DNA of 64,000 nucleotides from Chitinophagales bacterium (lineage in GTDB: Bacteria; Bacteroidota; Bacteroidia; Chitinophagales; LD1). The notes beneath the pieces are model-generated. The model did no database searches. It had not been told where the DNA came from and worked only from the letters and a program-made list of their open reading frames with translations. Shown one piece after another: positions 60,233-64,000 of the stretch. Each line of letters begins with the position of its first letter. Position 1 is the first letter of the stretch. The position numbers and the translations under genes are program-made. Where the stretch lies: NCBI GenBank assembly GCA_026129525.1, contig JAHCHW010000003.1:270764-334763 (forward strand), in the 5' to 3' direction.

Positions 60233-63200
60233 CTCAGCAGTGTTACATTTCCTTTCTTAAAAAACTTTTTGTTGCCCGGGCAATCGCCTTCGGCATAATA
60301 ACCAAATACAGCGGGATCTAAGCGGGCACCTTTAAATTTGCCATCCCAGCCTTTAGTAACATCGGTGGTTTCGAACACTTTTTGTCCCCAGCGGTCGTAC
60401 ACGGCAAAGTATAAATTGGTGATGTTGTTGCCGCGCACATACAGCACATCGTTTTTGCCGTCACCATTCGGTGAAAACGCATTTGGAATATACACGCTTG
60501 TTTCTTCGCAAGGAGTTTTGAGCACCACTACAATTACCGAATCGGTTTTAAAGCAGCCCTGCGAATCGGAAACCGTTACATAATACGTGTGTGTTTCTTT
60601 CGGATAAGCCAGCGGGTTTTGAATGGTTGTGTTGCTCAATGTAGTATCTGTTTGCCATTGAATATTCGCCACTGTTGCGCTAAAAGAAACATTCAGTTGG
60701 GTGGTATCGCCAAAGTAAATAGTGTCGGGCGTGGCAAAGGCGTTCACATTCGGCAAACCCGAAAGCACATCAATTTGAATGGAGCCGGTAAACGTGCAGC
60801 CTATTTGATTCATCACTGTAACAGTATAAGTAGTGTTTTGTGAAGGGCTAACTAAAGGGTTGGCGGTGTTGGCTCCTGAAATTATTTGGTTGACAGGTTC
60901 CCACGTGTAAGTAAGTTGTTGATTGGGCTGCGAATTGGTAACCGAAAGTTGCAGTGTATCGCCCGCACATAACACATCGTTGCCTTGTAACGAAAGAGCA
61001 TCGGTGAACACTACTACGGTTTGGCGAATGGTATCGGTGCAAATGCCATTGCCCACCAACAGGGTATATTGCGTGGTTTGCGTGGGCGATGCAAACGGAT
61101 TGGAAACGGTGGATGAACTCAAACTTCCTGATGGAGTCCACAAATAAGTGATGGCAGAATCGTTGCCTGGCGGAATACCAATTTGCGTTGCCTGCGTGTT
61201 GCAAATAGTAAGCGTAGGTAAAGTATCGGTTCCCGAATTGCCAATCACTAAAACCTTCTTTGTAATAGTATCAGTAGCGTTGCAACTTCCCGGGTCGCTT
61301 ATAACCAAGGTTACATCATACAAACCGCTTTGATTAAATGAATAGGTAGGATTTGCAACGGTAGAACTTCCTCCATCGCCAAAAAACCATTGGTATGAAG
61401 GCGACAAAACCGAAGTGCTTTGGTTGGTAAACGAAACAGGAACATTAACGCAAGCGTTGGGCGCAGTAAAATCAGCCAAACAAAGCGGCAGGTCTAAGTT
61501 GAATTTAAAAACAGCATTGTTGCAGTTTGAAGAATTGTTGGTGTTGGAAACCGCACCGGGAGTGGTGGGAAAATCATCGTTGCTGCCGCAGCCCGCACAT
61601 ACCGATTGGTACGCCACCCCTTTTTTATCGAAGCGGCTTGTTCCGCCATCCACATGTTCGTGGCTGATGTTGCCTCCCATAAAGGTGGCATACACCAACG
61701 CAGAGGCATCGTCCTTCAACACCATCAAATAAAAATCGGAACCATCGGTTACTGCCTTGTAAGCATTGGAAGTAACATCCAACCCTAATGTTCCTCCTGT
61801 GCCACCCACATTATTATTTACACTTTGGCTGCCCCAGCCGCAGGCGTAAATACTGTTGCATACATCTACCAAAAATGCGGTAGGAGAAATGTCGGTAGTG
61901 CCTAAGCCGCGCCCAAACGAAGTGGACCAAATAAGAGTGTCGAGTTGATTAGAGAATTTTGAAATAAACTGTCCGCCATTGGGTTTATTGTAGGCTGCAT
62001 TCTTTATAAAGTTGGTTCCCGAATTATCTGCCTGCCCAAATACATACACCGCGTTGCTCTTATCCAACTCCACAAAATAAATTTGGTCGTAATCGCCATA
62101 GCCGTAGTAAGTAGAGGCGATATTTTGTTGTCCGTTTTTATCAATGTGAATGATAAAACCATCGGTTTCGCCACCGGCATACGTGTTTTGGAAAGTTCCC
62201 GCTGTAACCGGAAAATTGGTGGAGCGTGTTCCTCCGGCAATAAAAAGGTTTTCGGTATTATCAATGGCAACCGAGTAAGCGGCATCATCTTCATTGCCGC
62301 CAAAGGTGGTACTCCATATCATGGTACTCAAGTTGGCATCCATTTTAAACACACAAGCATCCAAGCCTCCGCCAAAACTGTTTTGAAAAGTTCCGGCAGT
62401 GCGCGGAAAATCTTGCGAGCGGGTGCACGATGCCACATACACGTTGTTATTCTTGTCAATATCAATTTCGCCACGTACTTCATCGGCATAGTTGTGGCGG
62501 GTAAAACCGGGTGTGCTGTAAGGCTGCCCGGCACGGTAGTTCAGTCCGTCATTACCGGAGCCGCCCACATAAGTAGAAGAAAGCAATTGAGTGCCATCGG
62601 CACTCAGGCGCGAAATCACAATATCGGAACCATTGCGGTAATGCGCAGCAATACCAGTAAACACTCCCGGGTCGTTTCCTCCGTTAAAAGTTTGGTCGTA
62701 CGCGTTGGCAGTAGTAGGATAGTTGGAGGCATCGGTAGTTCCCAAAATATACAACTCATCGTTTTGGTTGGCGACCAAACTGTGCGGCAAATCCTGCCCG
62801 AAACCACCGAGGTAAGTAGAATAAATTCGCTGTGTGCCAGTGGCGTTATACTTCGTAATGCCAATGTCTGCTCCGGGAATACCGCCTACACTCAAGCCGC
62901 CAATGTAATTAACCTGATAAGCGCCAAGTGTAGTAGGGTAGCCAACTCCGAATACAGAGCCTGCTGCGAAAGCATTGCCGGCACGGTCGTACGTTGCCGA
63001 GTATCCGAAGTTATCGGAAGTGGAGCCGGAGTAGGTGCTGAAGATAAGCGTGGGGTCAATAATTAAATCGTATTGCTTGTTATAGCCATTCGGGAAAGAA
63101 TAGCACAACCAGTTTCTTGAAAGCGAAAAATTGCAGGCTACATCTTTTTTGCTTCCATTGATTATTTGATACGCCACCGGTTTGGTATCAATAAAATTTC

Positions 63201-63807
63201 CGAGCGAAGTTTTGAGAACTAAATCGCCTTCGTGGGTTAAAGAAACCTCATCGGCTCCTTTGAATACAGTTTTAATAAGAGAGGCATCAGCACCTTTCTT
63301 TACCGTATAAGTGTATTTCAAGTTCCCTTCTGCCGAAGTTACATGCAGGTGAATGCCCGGGTATAACTCAGCGTAGTTTACCTCTTTAAATCCGCGAACG
63401 CGCGAAGCCCAACCAGCCGGATCGTTGCCGATGAAATAGTTGAAATACTCGCTGATGGCTTTATCTCCTGTTACTTCGGGTTTACTGCTTGCCCCTTCAA
63501 ACTCCATGGCAAACGCATGAAGGCGCAAGGTGTAATCAATTTCGGGCTGGTAGTTTTCCAACCGGTGGTGGTCGCCCCGAATGCGCTGTATATCATCCGA
63601 ACTTACAAAGTGAAAGGTGATTCCTTTTTGTTCAAAGAAAATGGCTCCGCTTTTTACATCCGCTTTGAAGACTATGTTGTTTTGCCACTGCCCTTTGTTT
63701 TCAATAAATGTATAACTTGGACAACGGTTGCAACTGCCGTATAAGCAGTTGCTGTTTAACAAAAGAGGAATAAAACAAATTAACAGTATTTTCGTAAAAA
63801 GGTTCAT
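60229..63807 (-). CDS. Giant secreted protein with type B T9SS sorting domain
   Basis: About 1,192 residues from the ATG at 63807 (MNLFTKILLICFIPLLLNSNC, signal peptide). Residues about 30-260 match a DUF7948-like head (YTFIENKGQWQNNIVFKADV, NYFIGNDPAGWASRVRGF). A series of SBBP-type propeller blades follows (FSTYSGSTSDNFGYS, IYSTYLGGFGQDLPHSL, ISTAGGTRSTNFP-like repeats, to about 760), then PKD/Ig-like domains (about 790-1090). The end reads TSVYIPNAFSPNGDGKNDVL and on to YAEGDCPG, a gliding-motility-associated (type B) sorting domain. Secreted through T9SS with the PorP/SprF partner next door; adhesion is likely. Confidence 0.93.
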   Translation of the reverse strand: MNLFTKILLICFIPLLLNSNCLYGSCNRCPSYTFIENKGQWQNNIVFKADVKSGAIFFEQKGITFHFVSSDDIQRIRGDHHRLENYQPEIDYTLRLHAFAMEFEGASSKPEVTGDKAISEYFNYFIGNDPAGWASRVRGFKEVNYAELYPGIHLHVTSAEGNLKYTYTVKKGADASLIKTVFKGADEVSLTHEGDLVLKTSLGNFIDTKPVAYQIINGSKKDVACNFSLSRNWLCYSFPNGYNKQYDLIIDPTLIFSTYSGSTSDNFGYSATYDRAGNAFAAGSVFGVGYPTTLGAYQVNYIGGLSVGGIPGADIGITKYNATGTQRIYSTYLGGFGQDLPHSLVANQNDELYILGTTDASNYPTTANAYDQTFNGGNDPGVFTGIAAHYRNGSDIVISRLSADGTQLLSSTYVGGSGNDGLNYRAGQPYSTPGFTRHNYADEVRGEIDIDKNNNVYVASCTRSQDFPRTAGTFQNSFGGGLDACVFKMDANLSTMIWSTTFGGNEDDAAYSVAIDNTENLFIAGGTRSTNFPVTAGTFQNTYAGGETDGFIIHIDKNGQQNIASTYYGYGDYDQIYFVELDKSNAVYVFGQADNSGTNFIKNAAYNKPNGGQFISKFSNQLDTLIWSTSFGRGLGTTDISPTAFLVDVCNSIYACGWGSQSVNNNVGGTGGTLGLDVTSNAYKAVTDGSDFYLMVLKDDASALVYATFMGGNISHEHVDGGTSRFDKKGVAYQSVCAGCGSNDDFPTTPGAVSNTNNSSNCNNAVFKFNLDLPLCLADFTAPNACVNVPVSFTNQSTSVLSPSYQWFFGDGGSSTVANPTYSFNQSGLYDVTLVISDPGSCNATDTITKKVLVIGNSGTDTLPTLTICNTQATQIGIPPGNDSAITYLWTPSGSLSSSTVSNPFASPTQTTQYTLLVGNGICTDTIRQTVVVFTDALSLQGNDVLCAGDTLQLSVTNSQPNQQLTYTWEPVNQIISGANTANPLVSPSQNTTYTVTVMNQIGCTFTGSIQIDVLSGLPNVNAFATPDTIYFGDTTQLNVSFSATVANIQWQTDTTLSNTTIQNPLAYPKETHTYYVTVSDSQGCFKTDSVIVVVLKTPCEETSVYIPNAFSPNGDGKNDVLYVRGNNITNLYFAVYDRWGQKVFETTDVTKGWDGKFKGARLDPAVFGYYAEGDCPGNKKFFKKGNVTLLR

Positions 63808-63896
63808 AAAATGGACTTGGCGCTTAAACCAAATCAGGCTAAAGAAACAATAGTTTCGGTGTCTATACAATACCATCACTAAAATTCCTATCGGTT

Positions 63897-64000
63897 ATGA
63901 AACATATTTTCGCATTGTTGTTGTGCGCAGCATCGGTATCGCTTACACAGTTTAATGCCAGCGCCCAAGCCGGAACAGTTGACCTTACATACTATCAAGG
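63897..64000 (+). CDS. Exported protein, 5' part only
   Basis: The frame opens at an ATG and runs off the right edge after 34 codons. MKHIFALLLCAASVSLTQ and NASAQ form a clean signal peptide with a cleavage site after ASA; AGTVDLTYYQ follows. That start recalls delta-60-repeat T9SS proteins, but 15 mature residues are too few to name it. Confidence 0.7.
   Translation, partial: MKHIFALLLCAASVSLTQFNASAQAGTVDLTYYQ

Noticed and set aside
62083..63066. 327-residue plus-strand frame
   Set aside because: Antisense shadow of the giant propeller protein; codon periodicity and domain matches favour the minus strand.

Overview
The window reads as chromosomal DNA of a member of the phylum Bacteroidota. 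The case rests on five secreted proteins ending in a type A type IX secretion (T9SS) sorting domain, one giant protein ending in a type B (gliding-motility-associated) sorting domain beside a PorP/SprF partner, a TonB-dependent receptor with a carboxypeptidase-regulatory-like domain, a WG-repeat protein and AT-rich -7 promoter motifs. The genus cannot be fixed from the sequence. There is no rRNA, CRISPR array or prophage. Two tRNA genes are present. Most genes lie on the minus strand.

Region by region. 1-2.7 kb: the 5' part of fabH, a YHS lipoprotein, a protein with six 19-residue tryptophan-rich repeats, and a YihX-like HAD phosphatase. 2.7-5.0 kb: an accessory island between tRNA(CAT) and tRNA-Arg(CCG). 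It holds a three-gene HipBST-like toxin-antitoxin operon (HTH protein, split-off HipA N-terminal domain, HipA-type kinase) behind three evenly spaced operator palindromes, with decayed antisense gene ends on both flanks. 5.0-7.6 kb: a soluble PAS histidine kinase with two stand-alone receiver proteins. 7.8-15.1 kb: a HisB-type phosphatase, T9SS cargo, pdxA, leucyl aminopeptidase and an M43 protease. 15.1-16.1 kb: a gene graveyard with an IS4-type transposase remnant. 16.1-34.1 kb: rlmD, a WG-repeat protein, a RetSat/CrtI-like oxidoreductase, a TonB receptor, two thioredoxin-fold proteins, a membrane hydroxylase, a repeat-containing winged-helix protein, T9SS cargo, and transport and metabolic genes. 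34.1-36.0 kb: an ECF sigma factor with a TPR-containing membrane protein that resembles an anti-sigma factor. 36.1-41.8 kb: a seven-gene, mostly overlapping operon (two ketosynthases, ACP, LpxL-like acyltransferase, dehydratase, thioesterase, flavin oxidoreductase) that looks like a reduced aryl-polyene/flexirubin-type lipid pathway. 42.0-44.1 kb: an AT-rich T9SS cargo gene between two copies of a dispersed palindromic repeat. 44.1-50.2 kb: helical-repeat, patatin and lipoprotein genes. 50.2-57.1 kb: a plus-strand block with a YitT protein, two rhomboid proteases, an EEP nuclease-fold protein, a small RelE/ParE-type toxin with a 56-residue antitoxin candidate, cysS and an M28 metallohydrolase. 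57.1-63.8 kb: a three-gene type B T9SS operon (giant secreted protein, PorP/SprF, PorE-like OmpA protein). The start of another exported protein lies at the right edge.

The strongest leads for new biology are the HipBST-like system with its operator array and altered kinase loop, the compact lipid operon with a ketosynthase pair and no visible loading or export genes, the 56-residue antitoxin candidate, and two repeat proteins with exact 14- and 19-residue periods.
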